Shown here: positions 16,330-25,630 of the stretch, piece after piece | How the letters are laid out: every line of letters starts with the position of its first letter | Numbering within the stretch: the stretch's first letter is position 1 | Origin: Parafilimonas sp. | Lineage (GTDB): Bacteria; Bacteroidota; Bacteroidia; Chitinophagales; Chitinophagaceae | DNA: 64,000 nt | Assembly: GCA_017856455.1 (NCBI GenBank) | Contig: JAFMEZ010000003.1 | Span: 1-64,000 of the forward strand | Direction: 5' to 3' | The notes under the pieces: generated by a model | Databases searched by the model: none | The model's input: only the letters and a program-made list of their open reading frames with translations | Told to the model about the DNA's origin: nothing | Program-made: the position numbers and the translations under genes

Positions 16330-17627
16330 GCTTTCCATTTTCTGATGGCATGACCTTTGATCGCATAATAAAAAAGGTAAGCATAACAAGGAAGTAGAAT
16401 CCAGTATGCCTGTTGCACACCTATATTATCTGCAATGCTTCCATATATTAATGGTACCAATGCATTGCCACTTAATCCCATGATGAGTAGTGATGCACCT
16501 AATTTTGTAAATCTTCCTAGTCCGTCTAATGCAAGTGGCCAAATCGCTGCCCATACCAGTGAATTTGCTAAACCCAGTAAAACAACAAACCAGATTGATA
16601 TTGAAGCAGTATGTCCAAGAAACGTAGTATGTCCTTTTGAGAGTGTAATTAAAAAGGTGAGCACAATTCCAAGTCCGGTACAAATTCTCAAGGCATTTAC
16701 TTGCTTTAGATAAGTTGGGATAGTGATGATGCCAATAATATATCCGATGATGGTTGCACTGAGCACATATGCAGGGAAAGATTTTGCTTCCAGCAAAGGG
16801 ATATTCATTGAAAGCGCATAGTTAATAATGGTATCAACTGAAATAATTTGTGCACCAACATGCAAAAAAATTGCAATTGCACCGAGAATTAAATGTGGGA
16901 ATTGAAAAATATTCTTTTTGTCTGCATTTGCATTCGCAATTTCATCCGTTTCTTTTTCTGTATCAATTTCAGGTAGTGGGGAAAATCTAACCAGTAATCC
17001 CAAAAGCAGTAATACTGTGCCAACAATTGTATAAGGTTTGATGACTCTTCTAATTAACTCATCAAGCAATGGTGCTTTTTCATTTGCATTCATTGAATTT
17101 AACTGTGCAAATAAATCTGTATCTGTCGCTTTAAGCACTACCGCAGCGAAGAGAAGTGGTGCAATAATTCCGGCACCTTTGTTGAATATGCCCATGATGC
17201 TGATTCTTTGTGCAGCACTTTCTTTTGGTCCGAGTATAGTGATATAAGGATTTGCAGCAGTTTGCAGAATAGCAAGTCCAACACCAATTGTAAAGAGTCC
17301 GAGTAAAAACAACTCGTATGTCCGCCCCATTGCTGCAGGTACAAATGTGAAGGCTCCAATCGACATCAGTATAAACCCTGTCATCATTCCTTTTTTGAAT
17401 CCAACTTTTTTTAATAGATAGCTGGAGGGAACAGACATGATGAAATAAGAAATATAGAATGCAAATGTTACCAGGTATGATTCAAAGTGGTTGAGTTCAC
17501 ATGCAATTTTGAAATAGGGAATTAAAATTGAATTCACCCAGGTAACAAATCCGAAGATGAAAAAAAGTATTCCAATAATAAGTATTGAAATGGTTGTATC
17601 TCTTTTGGAAAGAACGGATGTTGACAT
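16326..17627 (-). CDS. nagP: Sugar MFS transporter, FHS family (NagP-like)
   Basis: A 433-residue inner-membrane transporter with about 12 hydrophobic segments. FFIFGFVTWVNSILIPYFK in the first helix and LGLFTIGVGLAILQTAANPY ITILGP in helices 4-5 are typical of the fucose/glucose/GlcNAc (FHS) MFS family, as is LVWAAIWPLALDGLGRFTKL late in the protein. The location between nagB (adjacent, zero gap) and nagA (ATGA overlap) argues strongly for GlcNAc uptake. The symbol follows from context; FHS members also carry other sugars. As this importer does not phosphorylate, a GlcNAc kinase is needed, and none is seen nearby. Confidence 0.85.
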   Translation of the reverse strand: MSTSVLSKRDTTISILIIGILFFIFGFVTWVNSILIPYFKIACELNHFESYLVTFAFYISYFIMSVPSSYLLKKVGFKKGMMTGFILMSIGAFTFVPAAMGRTYELFLLGLFTIGVGLAILQTAANPYITILGPKESAAQRISIMGIFNKGAGIIAPLLFAAVVLKATDTDLFAQLNSMNANEKAPLLDELIRRVIKPYTIVGTVLLLLGLLVRFSPLPEIDTEKETDEIANANADKKNIFQFPHLILGAIAIFLHVGAQIISVDTIINYALSMNIPLLEAKSFPAYVLSATIIGYIIGIITIPTYLKQVNALRICTGLGIVLTFLITLSKGHTTFLGHTASISIWFVVLLGLANSLVWAAIWPLALDGLGRFTKLGASLLIMGLSGNALVPLIYGSIADNIGVQQAYWILLPCYAYLFYYAIKGHAIRKWKA

Positions 17628-18368
17628 TTATTTATTTTTTAAAAGTGCAGCAGCATGTTGATCCAAGTATATATTGCAGTTAGGATGATTTTGCAAAATA
17701 CTTGCTGGATGAATATTACTAACTGGACCATTTAGACAATCACTTACTGCCTTAGCTTTTCTTTCATCAGGAACAGAGCAAATAATCATATTCGACTGCA
17801 TGATTTGATGAATAGACATGCTGATAGCTTTCTTTGGAACCTCATCCATGTTTGCAAACCATCCTTCTCCCCATTGTTGTTTTCTGCACGCTTCATCCAA
17901 ATCTACAATGATATAGGGATCAGTTGTTTCAAAATCGGCTGGAGGGTCATTAAACGCAAGGTGACCGTTTTCTCCAATGCCGACCAATGCAAGATCAATT
18001 TGAACGTTGCAAATAATAGCATTGAGTCTTTTGCATTCAGCTATTGGATTATTTTCTCCATCAATGAGGTGGTAACTTTTTAAGCCAGATATTTTCTTTA
18101 CAAATCTTTCCATCAAATATTTTCGAAAACTTGCTTTGTGAGTAATAGGGATACCGATATACTCATCCAGGTGAAACATGGTTACTTTACTCCAATCAAT
18201 TTCTTTGTCGTTTGTTATTAACTCCAGCACATGAAACTGACTGGTACCTGTTGCCAAAATAATATTTGCTTCGCCCTTTGCTTCAATTGTTTTTTTGATC
18301 GTTTCAGCTGCAAGAGAACCCGCAGCTTTTCCAAGCAGTTCTGCATTTTCAAAAATCTCCATCTTCAT
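17628..18368 (-). CDS. nagB: Glucosamine-6-phosphate deaminase
   Basis: A 246-residue enzyme converting GlcN-6-P to fructose-6-P and ammonia. Motifs: ILATGTSQFHVLELI (phosphate loop), FHLDEYIGIP with the catalytic Asp, LVGIGENGHLAFNDPPADF and YLDQHAAALL at the end. Length is typical of the short Bacteroidota and Gram-positive-like form, without the allosteric C-terminal part of the E. coli enzyme. Two ATGs lie close together (MKMEIF); I keep the upstream one. The stop abuts the transporter's start. It lies 11 bases after nagX. Confidence 0.93.
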   Translation of the reverse strand: MKMEIFENAELLGKAAGSLAAETIKKTIEAKGEANIILATGTSQFHVLELITNDKEIDWSKVTMFHLDEYIGIPITHKASFRKYLMERFVKKISGLKSYHLIDGENNPIAECKRLNAIICNVQIDLALVGIGENGHLAFNDPPADFETTDPYIIVDLDEACRKQQWGEGWFANMDEVPKKAISMSIHQIMQSNMIICSVPDERKAKAVSDCLNGPVSNIHPASILQNHPNCNIYLDQHAAALLKNK

Positions 18369-18379
18369 ACTTACACGAA

Positions 18380-19474
18380 TTATATCTTTAAAAATATTTT
18401 CTTATCGTATAAAAATTTTAAGAAAATCCATTTTAATGCGAGTGCTGTAATAGCCATTGCCACTGCATTGTATGGATCTCCAATCAAATCTCCTATCCAT
18501 TGAAAAAAACCTTTATTGGCATAGCCCCATTGAATAAACTTGCCCGACATATAGATCAAGATCGAGTTCATGCCAATGACTTTAAAAAAGAAAGCCCATT
18601 GTTGAATCCCTTTTACATCTATGATAAAATAAAACAAAGCCATTAAGAGCAGATTCCATCCGGTTGTGAATAGTACAAATGAGCTCGACCACATATTTTT
18701 ATTGATAGGAAAATCCAAATTCCAAATCAATGCAATGAAGAGTGAAGCAACACCTGCAATAATTAATGATTTTGTTTTTGTGATTTCGTTTGATGCAGTA
18801 TTTTTTAAATAGCTGCCTGTTAATACTCCTGCTAATGCAGTTGCAATCGCTGCTATATTATTAAATAGTCCAACTGTATCATGAATTCCTCTGGATAGTT
18901 TCCCCGGCAGTATAGTTCTGTCAAAATATGAAGCAAAATTTCCCTCTTCAGTGAGGTCGCCCAATGGAAATCCAGGTGCAGCAGTACATTTTAATATCAA
19001 CCAATATCCAATCAGTAATCCAACAAACCAGATGGCTTGAAATTTCTTATTGGCGTATACATATAAAATACATGACAGCGTGTATGCAATCCCTATTCTT
19101 CCCAGCACACTCATCACCCTGAAATCTGCCAACGGTTTTATCATCAAACCATTGTTGTAAATCAATCCAAGTATGAACAGGATTAATCCTCTTTTAATCA
19201 CTTTTACAAGCAGGTTTGATTTGCTTACTCCATCCAACAATGATTTATCGATCGAATAAACACTAGAAATACCTGAGATGAACATGAATAATGGGAAAAT
19301 CAAATCATAAGCATTGAATCCATTCCAATAGGGATGAGTAAATTGATTGGAGAGTGCATTCCAAAAGGGATGATGGGTTGCTTCAGACATGGTATGAAAA
19401 ATTTCTTCCGCACCAATGATCCAAAACATATCGAATCCCCGGAGTGCATCCAGTGAATACAAACGCTTATTCAT
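18380..19474 (-). CDS. nagX: DUF5009/heparan-alpha-glucosaminide acetyltransferase-like membrane protein (NagX-type)
   Basis: A 364-residue polytopic membrane protein related to human HGSNAT and bacterial NagX. The N-terminus carries the acyltransferase-3-like motif YSLDALRGFDMFWIIGAEEI, followed by LIFPLFMFISGISSVYSI and some ten hydrophobic helices ending with MNSILIYMSGKFIQWGYANK. The human enzyme acetylates terminal glucosamine across a membrane; bacterial relatives are regularly found in GlcNAc or GlcN clusters and may prepare amino sugars for uptake. The start codon lies three bases beyond the stop of the upstream Gfo gene, so it is in the same operon as nagB. Confidence 0.85.
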   Translation of the reverse strand: MNKRLYSLDALRGFDMFWIIGAEEIFHTMSEATHHPFWNALSNQFTHPYWNGFNAYDLIFPLFMFISGISSVYSIDKSLLDGVSKSNLLVKVIKRGLILFILGLIYNNGLMIKPLADFRVMSVLGRIGIAYTLSCILYVYANKKFQAIWFVGLLIGYWLILKCTAAPGFPLGDLTEEGNFASYFDRTILPGKLSRGIHDTVGLFNNIAAIATALAGVLTGSYLKNTASNEITKTKSLIIAGVASLFIALIWNLDFPINKNMWSSSFVLFTTGWNLLLMALFYFIIDVKGIQQWAFFFKVIGMNSILIYMSGKFIQWGYANKGFFQWIGDLIGDPYNAVAMAITALALKWIFLKFLYDKKIFLKI

Positions 19475-19477
19475 CGT

Positions 19478-20821
19478 TTATATTTTTGGCTCCCATCCTT
19501 TTTCGTATTCTCTGCTCCAGAGTTTCATTGCTTCTTTATCATTTAAAATATGGCCATTGCTTGGATCAATTTTTAATGCTCTGCCAGTTCTCTGTGCAAT
19601 GTTTCCAAGTTGTACCAACAATGTACTTTGGTGCCCACTTAAAATATCTGAATTCAATTTTGCATTTTTCTTGATTGCATCGAAGAAATTTCTGATGTGC
19701 AGCGCATCCAATTCCATACCCGGACCAGTTCTGTCTAATGCATTTGCAGTGATATCATTCTTCACTTCTTTTATCAATTTGCTTCTTGTGTCAAAAATCT
19801 TATATGAGTTACCTGATTCAATTAACAATGAACCGGTTTCTCCATAAAATATTACTCCAACACTGCTTCCCTCTGTGCTTTTGCCATTGCAAGATCTTCC
19901 TTCCCAACTGATCAATGTATTGTTGTTGAATTCAAGATCGATGACTTGTGTATCAGGCGTTTCCCAATCATCCTGATAGCGATACCTTCCCCCTGCAGAC
20001 GTTACACGTGTAGGATATTCTACTCCTAGTCCCCAACGCGCAAGATCCACCATATGTGTTCCATTATTCAACGCTTCACCAGTTCCCCAATGCCAGAACC
20101 AATGCCAATTGTAGTGAATAAGGTTGTCTTTGTATTGTCTTCGTGGTGCAGGGCCCTGCCATAAATCGTAGTTCAACCATGATGGTACATCTGCAACTTT
20201 TCCAACACCAATTGATTCCCTGTTATTGGTATACCAAGTTTTTGCATAGTATGGTCTGCCAATCACACCAGCCTTCAATTCAGCCATGGCCGCCATTACA
20301 TTTGGCCAAGATCTACGCTGATTACCCATTTGCAAAAGCTTATTGTGTTTTGCTGCTGCTTTTACAAGCATTTCTCCTTCATTGGGATTATGGCTGCATG
20401 GTTTTTCAAGATAAACATGTTTGCCAGCAGCAACTGCGAGTAAAGCTGCAGGTGCATGCCAGTGGTCTGGTGCTGTTACAATCAACAAATCCAATTGAGG
20501 ATCTTCCAATGCTTTTCTGAAATCACCTTCCGCTTTTGGTTTTTTATTTTGAATTTTCTCAACTGCATCAACACATTTAACCATTGCTCGATCATCAACA
20601 TCACATACATACATCAACTCACATTCTTTTTGTGAAGCAAAGTTGCTACCTACTGAAAGTCCTCTGCTGTTCACGCCCATTACTGCAGCAGTAATTTTTT
20701 CATTGGCTCCAACAATGCGACGATACTGGCTTGCAGAGAATCCAGGCAGTATTCCACCAAATGCAATGGCAGCAGAAGCTACAGATGATTTTTTGATAAA
20801 GTTTCTCCTTGAATTTTTCAT
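19478..20821 (-). CDS. Gfo/Idh/MocA oxidoreductase with RR-type signal
   Basis: A 447-residue predicted exported NAD(P)-dependent sugar oxidoreductase. It starts MKNSRRNFIKKSSVASAAIA, a twin-arginine-like signal (RRNFIKK). The Rossmann start is AAVMGVNSRGLSVGSNFA and the catalytic loop is YLEKPCSHNPNEGEML. LARWGLGVEYPTRVTSAGGR and the C-terminal DKEAMKLWSREYEKGW resemble the large Bacteroidota and Planctomycetes subgroup of secreted family members. Its ATG overlaps the TGA of the upstream Gfo gene (ATGA), and nagX begins three bases after its own stop. The tight coupling to the nag genes suggests an amino-sugar or glycoside substrate. Confidence 0.88.
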   Translation of the reverse strand: MKNSRRNFIKKSSVASAAIAFGGILPGFSASQYRRIVGANEKITAAVMGVNSRGLSVGSNFASQKECELMYVCDVDDRAMVKCVDAVEKIQNKKPKAEGDFRKALEDPQLDLLIVTAPDHWHAPAALLAVAAGKHVYLEKPCSHNPNEGEMLVKAAAKHNKLLQMGNQRRSWPNVMAAMAELKAGVIGRPYYAKTWYTNNRESIGVGKVADVPSWLNYDLWQGPAPRRQYKDNLIHYNWHWFWHWGTGEALNNGTHMVDLARWGLGVEYPTRVTSAGGRYRYQDDWETPDTQVIDLEFNNNTLISWEGRSCNGKSTEGSSVGVIFYGETGSLLIESGNSYKIFDTRSKLIKEVKNDITANALDRTGPGMELDALHIRNFFDAIKKNAKLNSDILSGHQSTLLVQLGNIAQRTGRALKIDPSNGHILNDKEAMKLWSREYEKGWEPKI

Positions 20822-21867
20822 GATGATAATTTTTTGAGTGTTTTATCTGATTGAGAAAGGTGCTGCTCATATACTGTTGCTAATGAAATCGTCATTCCAT
20901 TTTTTCTTTTGCTCTCATGGGCAGCTTCCATGAAAGTATATATTTCTAAAGTATCTTTTGTATCAACAGGTGATTGACTTGTTTTAAAAAATGTAATGAT
21001 TTGATCAAGTAAATAATCATATCCTTTGAATGGCCCTAACACTAAATTTCCTTTTTCACCAAAAGCAGTTCCTCCATAATCATGCTTTCCGTTTCTGGTA
21101 CCTCTGAAAGTTCCAATTCTCCCATCTTCCCAATTTCCAACAACCAATTCGGTTTCTGCAGTATGGCTCCTTTGTACAGTCTTGCAACCTCTGCCCATTA
21201 CAGTGTATAGCAATTCAACTCCATGAATACCATACCAGAAAAGATCTGGGTGAGTGGGTTCAAGTGTAGCTGGACTAAAACAATCAGCGCCCAAAACTTT
21301 TCCAATTTTTCCTGCTGCAACCTGTTGTGCGGTTTCCATGTAACGAAGTGAGGAACTGGAAAAAACCGGCACATTATTTTTTTCTGCTAATCTGTAAATA
21401 GAAATGATGTCAGAAAGACTTGCTGCAACTGGTTTGTCGATGAACAAAGGTTTTTTTGCTCGAATAACTTGTAATGCCTGTTCAAGGTGTGGACGGCCAT
21501 CATTGGTTTCCAAACAAACGAAGTCAACTTTTTGTAAAAGCACATCAATAGAGTCGACAATTTCAACACCATATTTTTTTACCTCATCAGTATAGCCAGG
21601 AATTCTTTTGGTGGATGATTCAATGTCTTTGCTTCCCAATGGATATGCTGCAATGATTGTACAATCCTGAAAATTTTTATTGGTAGGATTGTCATTCAAC
21701 GCTTTTACAAATGCAACACTGTGAGAAGTATCTAAACCGATAATCCCAATTTTAAGTGTATTAAAATGGGAAGGAGTAAAATCTTTTAATAGATCTATTG
21801 GCAAGTAAGCGCTAGCCAATAATGCATGATTCAGCCCTAAAAATTTTCGTCGTGAAAATTTTTTCAT
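20818..21867 (-). CDS. Gfo/Idh/MocA oxidoreductase with RR-type signal
   Basis: A 349-residue predicted oxidoreductase with the leader MKKFSRRKFLGLNHALLASA. The dinucleotide loop is KIGIIGLDTSHSVAFVKAL, in which the third Gly of the Rossmann motif is replaced by TSH, and the EKP motif is FIDKPVAASLSDI. The rest follows the family: SSLRYMETAQQVAAGKIGKV, then HPDLFWYGIHGVELLYTVMG. It begins 48 bases after the ABC ATPase gene and its stop overlaps the next Gfo start, so two different family members are translationally coupled. The TSH variant also appears, in altered form, in the Gfo genes at 94 and 36920. Confidence 0.86.
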   Translation of the reverse strand: MKKFSRRKFLGLNHALLASAYLPIDLLKDFTPSHFNTLKIGIIGLDTSHSVAFVKALNDNPTNKNFQDCTIIAAYPLGSKDIESSTKRIPGYTDEVKKYGVEIVDSIDVLLQKVDFVCLETNDGRPHLEQALQVIRAKKPLFIDKPVAASLSDIISIYRLAEKNNVPVFSSSSLRYMETAQQVAAGKIGKVLGADCFSPATLEPTHPDLFWYGIHGVELLYTVMGRGCKTVQRSHTAETELVVGNWEDGRIGTFRGTRNGKHDYGGTAFGEKGNLVLGPFKGYDYLLDQIITFFKTSQSPVDTKDTLEIYTFMEAAHESKRKNGMTISLATVYEQHLSQSDKTLKKLSS

Positions 21868-21915
21868 ATGACATAGTTAAGTGAAGCAGATCGTACTTAA
21901 ATATACTCAATTATC

Positions 21916-22620
21916 TTATTGAATATCCATGATTGCTTTAACATAATCATTGGCTGGGGCATTTAAAAGTAGTTCTGTGGTATTCACTTGTACCAGCCTT
22001 CCAGCTTGTAAGATCATTACCCTTTCAGCCCAGGGTAATATTTCTGCTGGGTTATGCGATACCATTATACAGCTGAGGTTTTTTTTGCTGAAAATGATAT
22101 TGATAGCTTCATGCATCAATTTTTTGTTGATCCCATCAAGATTGGAGAAGGGTTCGTCGAGCAATAAAAGTGAAGGGTTTGAAACCAGTGTTTTTGCCAA
22201 TGCGATCCGTTGACGTTCGCCACCTGAAATTTCATTTGTTCTGCGTTTTAACAGGTGGTCTACCTTACAGGTTACATAAAGTGATTCCGATTCCTCTTCA
22301 CTGCATTTAACATGCATGTCTAAAATTTCATGCACATAATAATTATTCAAAAGTTCAAAGTGCTGTGAGAGGTAGCCAATTTTTGGATGGCCTGGTAACA
22401 ATACTTCCTCCGGACCTTTTACTTTTTTGCCTTCATAAAAAACAGCACCTTCAGATGGCTGGATGAGTCCTGCTATCATTTTCAGCAAAGTCGTTTTTCC
22501 TGAGCCCGTTTCACCCATGAGACCCAATCGCTCACCCTTGTTCAGTGTAAAGCTGAGTGGTTGAAGGGTATAGTGCTCTTTTTCTAATCGACCAATCTGT
22601 TCAACAATAAGTTCAGGCAT
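21916..22620 (-). CDS. ABC transporter ATP-binding protein (no adjacent permease)
   Basis: A 234-residue ABC ATPase. Walker A is [11 protein letters not shown], the signature is [14 protein letters not shown], Walker B is [14 protein letters not shown] and the H-loop is [11 protein letters not shown]; all are intact. The track starts at a GTG (22638); I choose the ATG at 22620 ([10 protein letters not shown]) because an exact TAnnTTTG element covers the GTG itself, and a transcript starting downstream would not contain it. No permease gene is adjacent, so its membrane partner is encoded elsewhere or it acts with a broadly used permease. It is the first gene of the long minus-strand run down to 13570. 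Confidence 0.88.
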   Translation of the reverse strand: MPELIVEQIGRLEKEHYTLQPLSFTLNKGERLGLMGETGSGKTTLLKMIAGLIQPSEGAVFYEGKKVKGPEEVLLPGHPKIGYLSQHFELLNNYYVHEILDMHVKCSEEESESLYVTCKVDHLLKRRTNEISGGERQRIALAKTLVSNPSLLLLDEPFSNLDGINKKLMHEAINIIFSKKNLSCIMVSHNPAEILPWAERVMILQAGRLVQVNTTELLLNAPANDYVKAIMDIQ

Positions 22621-22637
22621 CCAGTTATTTTGGCCCA

Positions 22638-22645
22638 CAAAGCTA
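22638..22645 (-). promoter_or_regulatory. Predicted Bacteroidota -7 element upstream of the ABC ATPase/nag run
   Basis: On the minus strand TAGCTTTG matches the Bacteroidota -7 consensus TAnnTTTG exactly. It lies 17 bases before the ATG at 22620, predicting a leader of about a dozen bases. No good TTG is seen at the -33 position. It is the only clear promoter-like element upstream of the run that leads into the nag genes. Confidence 0.5.
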
Positions 22646-22725
22646 CTTCCAAATTTTAGTAATTGACACGCTATTCAAATGTACTCTCAGTAGAAATAAG
22701 TAAATTGATTCAATAATTATCAGGT

Positions 22726-24342
22726 ATGAAAAAGTTTCACAATTTGACATTCTGCTTAGTAACAATATTATGTTTACTAACTGCTTCAAGCAATGCACAG
22801 AAAAAATACGACGACAAGCAACTGAACGCCTTGAAAGTTCACTTGTCAGAGTCTGTCGGAAAGAAGGCAAAGGATATTCAAGTGATGGTTGATCAGATTT
22901 TCAGTTACAGTGAATTGGGTTTTCAAGAATGGGAAACATCTGCCTTCATCACTTCTGTTTTGGAAAAAAATGGTTTCACCATTGAAAAAGGTATTTCTGG
23001 TGTTCCTACTGCATGGATGGCAAAATGGGGAACAGGATCTCCAGTTATAGCACTCGGAAGTGATGTTGACTGTATTCCCAAAGCCTCACAGAAGCCAGGC
23101 GTAGCCTACAAAGCGCCCATTGTTGATGGTGCACCCGGACATGGAGAAGGGCATAATTCAGGACAGGCAGTAATTATATATGCAGCTATTGCCATGAAGG
23201 AATTGATGCAAAAAGAAAAAATTCAGGGGACGATTGTGATTTGGCCAGGTGTTGCAGAAGAGTTGGTTGGAACAAAGGCATGGTATATCAGAGATGGATA
23301 TTTTAAAAATGTTGACGCCTGCATCTTTACCCATGTAAGCGGTGACTTTACTTGCGACTATGGTGATAACGGGGGAAATGGATTGGTAAGTGTTCGCTTC
23401 GATTTTGAAGGTGATGCTGCACATGCTGCAGGTGCACCTTGGAGAGGAAAAAGTGCATTGGATGCAGTTGAATTGATGAATATTGGATGGAATTTTAAAA
23501 GAGAACATTTAAAGCCAACAAATCGATCTCATTATGTTGTGGTAGATGGTGGAGATCAACCGAATGTTGTTCCTTCAAAAGCAAGTGTTTGGTATTATTT
23601 CCGCGAAAGAACCTATGAAGACATCAAGGCGAATTATGAGTCGGGCATTAAAATTGCTGATGGTGCTGCTTTGATGAGTGGAACAAGTGTAAGCAGACAA
23701 ATATTAGGAACAGCATGGCCTGGTCATTTCAATAAACCATTGGCAGAAGCCATGTATGCGAATATTAAAAAAGTAGGAATGCCAGTATGGGATGATAAAG
23801 ATCAAGCAATGGCAAAAGCAGTTCAAAAGTTAGTGGAAGCACCAAAGAAAGATAATAGCGGAAAACCAATTGATGGTTTGAGAAAAGAAGTTGATTCTAT
23901 CAAAGGATCTGTGCCATTTTCTTGGGGCGGGGGATCTGATGATATTGCAGATATTTCATGGAATCTTCCTACAATTGTTTTGCGCTTTCCTGCAAATATT
24001 CCAGGTACCAAAGGTCATCATTGGGCGGATGCTATTGCAATGGCAACTCCTATTGCTCACAAAGGATCAACAGCTGGTGCAAAAGCTACTGCGATGACTT
24101 TGTTGGATTGCTTTACCAATCCAACATTGGTGACAGATGCAAAAAAATATTTCAAAGAAGTGCAAACAAAGGATACACAATACAAGCCATTTATTACAGA
24201 AAAAGATCCACCTGCCATTCATTTGAATCAAGGTATCATGAATCAGTATAAAGATCAACTTAAAAAATTCTACTACGATCCTTCCAAATACAATACGTAT
24301 TTGGAGCAATTGGGAATAGAATATCCAACAGTTAATAAATAA
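22726..24342 (+). CDS. M20 family amidohydrolase (AbgB-like), secreted
   Basis: A 538-residue zinc amidohydrolase or peptidase of family M20, closest in style to the p-aminobenzoyl-glutamate hydrolase AbgB subgroup. Signal peptide: MKKFHNLTFCLVTILCLLTASSNAQ. The active-site segments are IALGSDVDCIPKASQKPG, APGHGEGHNSGQAVI, WPGVAEELVGTKAWYIRDG and DFEGDAAHAAGAPWRGKSAL, the last being the dimerisation-domain motif. KGHHWADAIAMATPIAHKGS holds the C-terminal metal His. It should release amino acids or acyl groups from N-acyl or dipeptide-like compounds in the periplasm. The M24 gene starts seven bases after its stop. Confidence 0.88.
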   Translation: MKKFHNLTFCLVTILCLLTASSNAQKKYDDKQLNALKVHLSESVGKKAKDIQVMVDQIFSYSELGFQEWETSAFITSVLEKNGFTIEKGISGVPTAWMAKWGTGSPVIALGSDVDCIPKASQKPGVAYKAPIVDGAPGHGEGHNSGQAVIIYAAIAMKELMQKEKIQGTIVIWPGVAEELVGTKAWYIRDGYFKNVDACIFTHVSGDFTCDYGDNGGNGLVSVRFDFEGDAAHAAGAPWRGKSALDAVELMNIGWNFKREHLKPTNRSHYVVVDGGDQPNVVPSKASVWYYFRERTYEDIKANYESGIKIADGAALMSGTSVSRQILGTAWPGHFNKPLAEAMYANIKKVGMPVWDDKDQAMAKAVQKLVEAPKKDNSGKPIDGLRKEVDSIKGSVPFSWGGGSDDIADISWNLPTIVLRFPANIPGTKGHHWADAIAMATPIAHKGSTAGAKATAMTLLDCFTNPTLVTDAKKYFKEVQTKDTQYKPFITEKDPPAIHLNQGIMNQYKDQLKKFYYDPSKYNTYLEQLGIEYPTVNK

Positions 24343-24349
24343 CGCATAC

Positions 24350-25621
24350 ATGAAAAATAATTTCAACCGTAGAAAATTTTTAGGGTCTTCTGCATTGTTG
24401 TCTGGAGCTTTTGTATTGCCTTCATTTGATGTAAGTAATGATCTCCCTTCTTCTATTGAACAATTAAAACCTATGACAGATGGGGTAGTTCCAATTTCAG
24501 TAGAGGAGAGAAAAAATCGAATTGCAAAAGCACAAGCGTTGATGGCGCAAGAAAAGATCGATGCAATTTTCATGGAAGGCACAACAACTTGCACCTATTT
24601 TACAGGCATGCGATGGGGACAAAGTGAAAGAACGTTTGGTGTTGTCATCCCTGCAAAAGGTGAACTCGCATATGTATGTCCTAAGTTCGAAGATGATCGC
24701 GCAAAAGAGTTGATCAATACAGCGTTTGGATCAGAGCTTCGTTGTTGGGAAGAACATGAGAATCCTTATCAGGTTATATTAAACATCGTTAAGGATAGAG
24801 GTATTAAACACAGACGTATTGGAATTGAAGAGCGTGTTCGTTTTTTCATTGCAGATGGCTTGAAAAAAGTATCCAGCGGAATTGAAATCGTTGATGCTAC
24901 TCCTGTTACTGCAGGTTGCAGAATGTATAAAACCAAATCTGAAATTGCATTGATGCAAAAAGCAAATGATGTAACCATTGAAGCATATAAGGCCGCTTTT
25001 GCAACGATTGTACCTGGAATGTCTCAAGCCACATTATCGGCAAATATTTCCAGTGCTTTTAGAAAGTTGGGATATACTGGTGGAGCCAGTGTACAAGTAG
25101 GAAAATATTCTGCTCTGCCCCATGGCAGTATCACACCGCAAACCATTAAAGAAGGTGATGTGGTGATGGTAGATGGAGGCACAAGTTGTGAGGGGTATGC
25201 ATCAGATATAACCAGGACTATAGTAGTTGGGAAACCTACACAGCGACAAATTGATGTTTGGAACCTGGAAAAGAAAGCACAGGATGCTGCTTTTGCTGCT
25301 ATCAAAATTGGCGCAACATGCGAAACAGTGGATGCTGCAGCAAGAAAAGTTATTGAAGATGCAGGATTTGGAAAGAATTATGGTCTACCCGGACTACCGC
25401 ATAGAACTGGACATGGTATTGGAATGGAGGGGCATGAGTGGACAAATTTTGTAAAAGGAAATACAACAAAAATTGCTCCTGGAATGTGTTTCAGTGACGA
25501 GCCAACCATTTCAATTCCAGGTGAATTTGGCATTCGACTCGAAGACTGTTTATACATTGGTGAAGACGGTCCACATTTCTTTACCAAGCAAAGTATTTCA
25601 ATTGAACAACCATTCGGATAA
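24350..25621 (+). CDS. M24 family Xaa-Pro peptidase with RR-type signal
   Basis: A 423-residue pita-bread metallopeptidase (aminopeptidase P/prolidase-like). Leader MKNNFNRRKFLGSSALLSGA contains NRRKFLG, a Tat-like motif. The five metal ligands of M24 are all visible: Asp in VVMVDGGTSCEGY, Asp in ASDITRT, His in RTGHGIGMEGHEW, Glu in FSDEPTISIPGEFG and Glu in IRLEDCLY. It is the middle gene of a plus-strand trio with an M20 amidohydrolase and a class-C serine hydrolase, all secreted and separated by under ten bases. This looks like a small periplasmic peptide-degradation unit that deals with proline-containing peptides. Confidence 0.9.
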   Translation: MKNNFNRRKFLGSSALLSGAFVLPSFDVSNDLPSSIEQLKPMTDGVVPISVEERKNRIAKAQALMAQEKIDAIFMEGTTTCTYFTGMRWGQSERTFGVVIPAKGELAYVCPKFEDDRAKELINTAFGSELRCWEEHENPYQVILNIVKDRGIKHRRIGIEERVRFFIADGLKKVSSGIEIVDATPVTAGCRMYKTKSEIALMQKANDVTIEAYKAAFATIVPGMSQATLSANISSAFRKLGYTGGASVQVGKYSALPHGSITPQTIKEGDVVMVDGGTSCEGYASDITRTIVVGKPTQRQIDVWNLEKKAQDAAFAAIKIGATCETVDAAARKVIEDAGFGKNYGLPGLPHRTGHGIGMEGHEWTNFVKGNTTKIAPGMCFSDEPTISIPGEFGIRLEDCLYIGEDGPHFFTKQSISIEQPFG

Positions 25622-25630
25622 ATCAAATTT

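Noticed and set aside
19416-19847. Plus-strand ORF of 143 residues
   Set aside because: Antisense to nagX and a Gfo gene, both clearly real by motif.
20143-20520. Plus-strand ORF of 125 residues
   Set aside because: Antisense to a Gfo gene whose motifs are intact.
22643-22870. Minus-strand ORF of 75 residues upstream of the ABC ATPase
   Set aside because: Overlaps the M20 gene start and the divergent promoter region, with no domain.
24067-24594. Minus-strand ORF of 175 residues
   Set aside because: Long, but antisense across the M20/M24 junction and without recognisable features.
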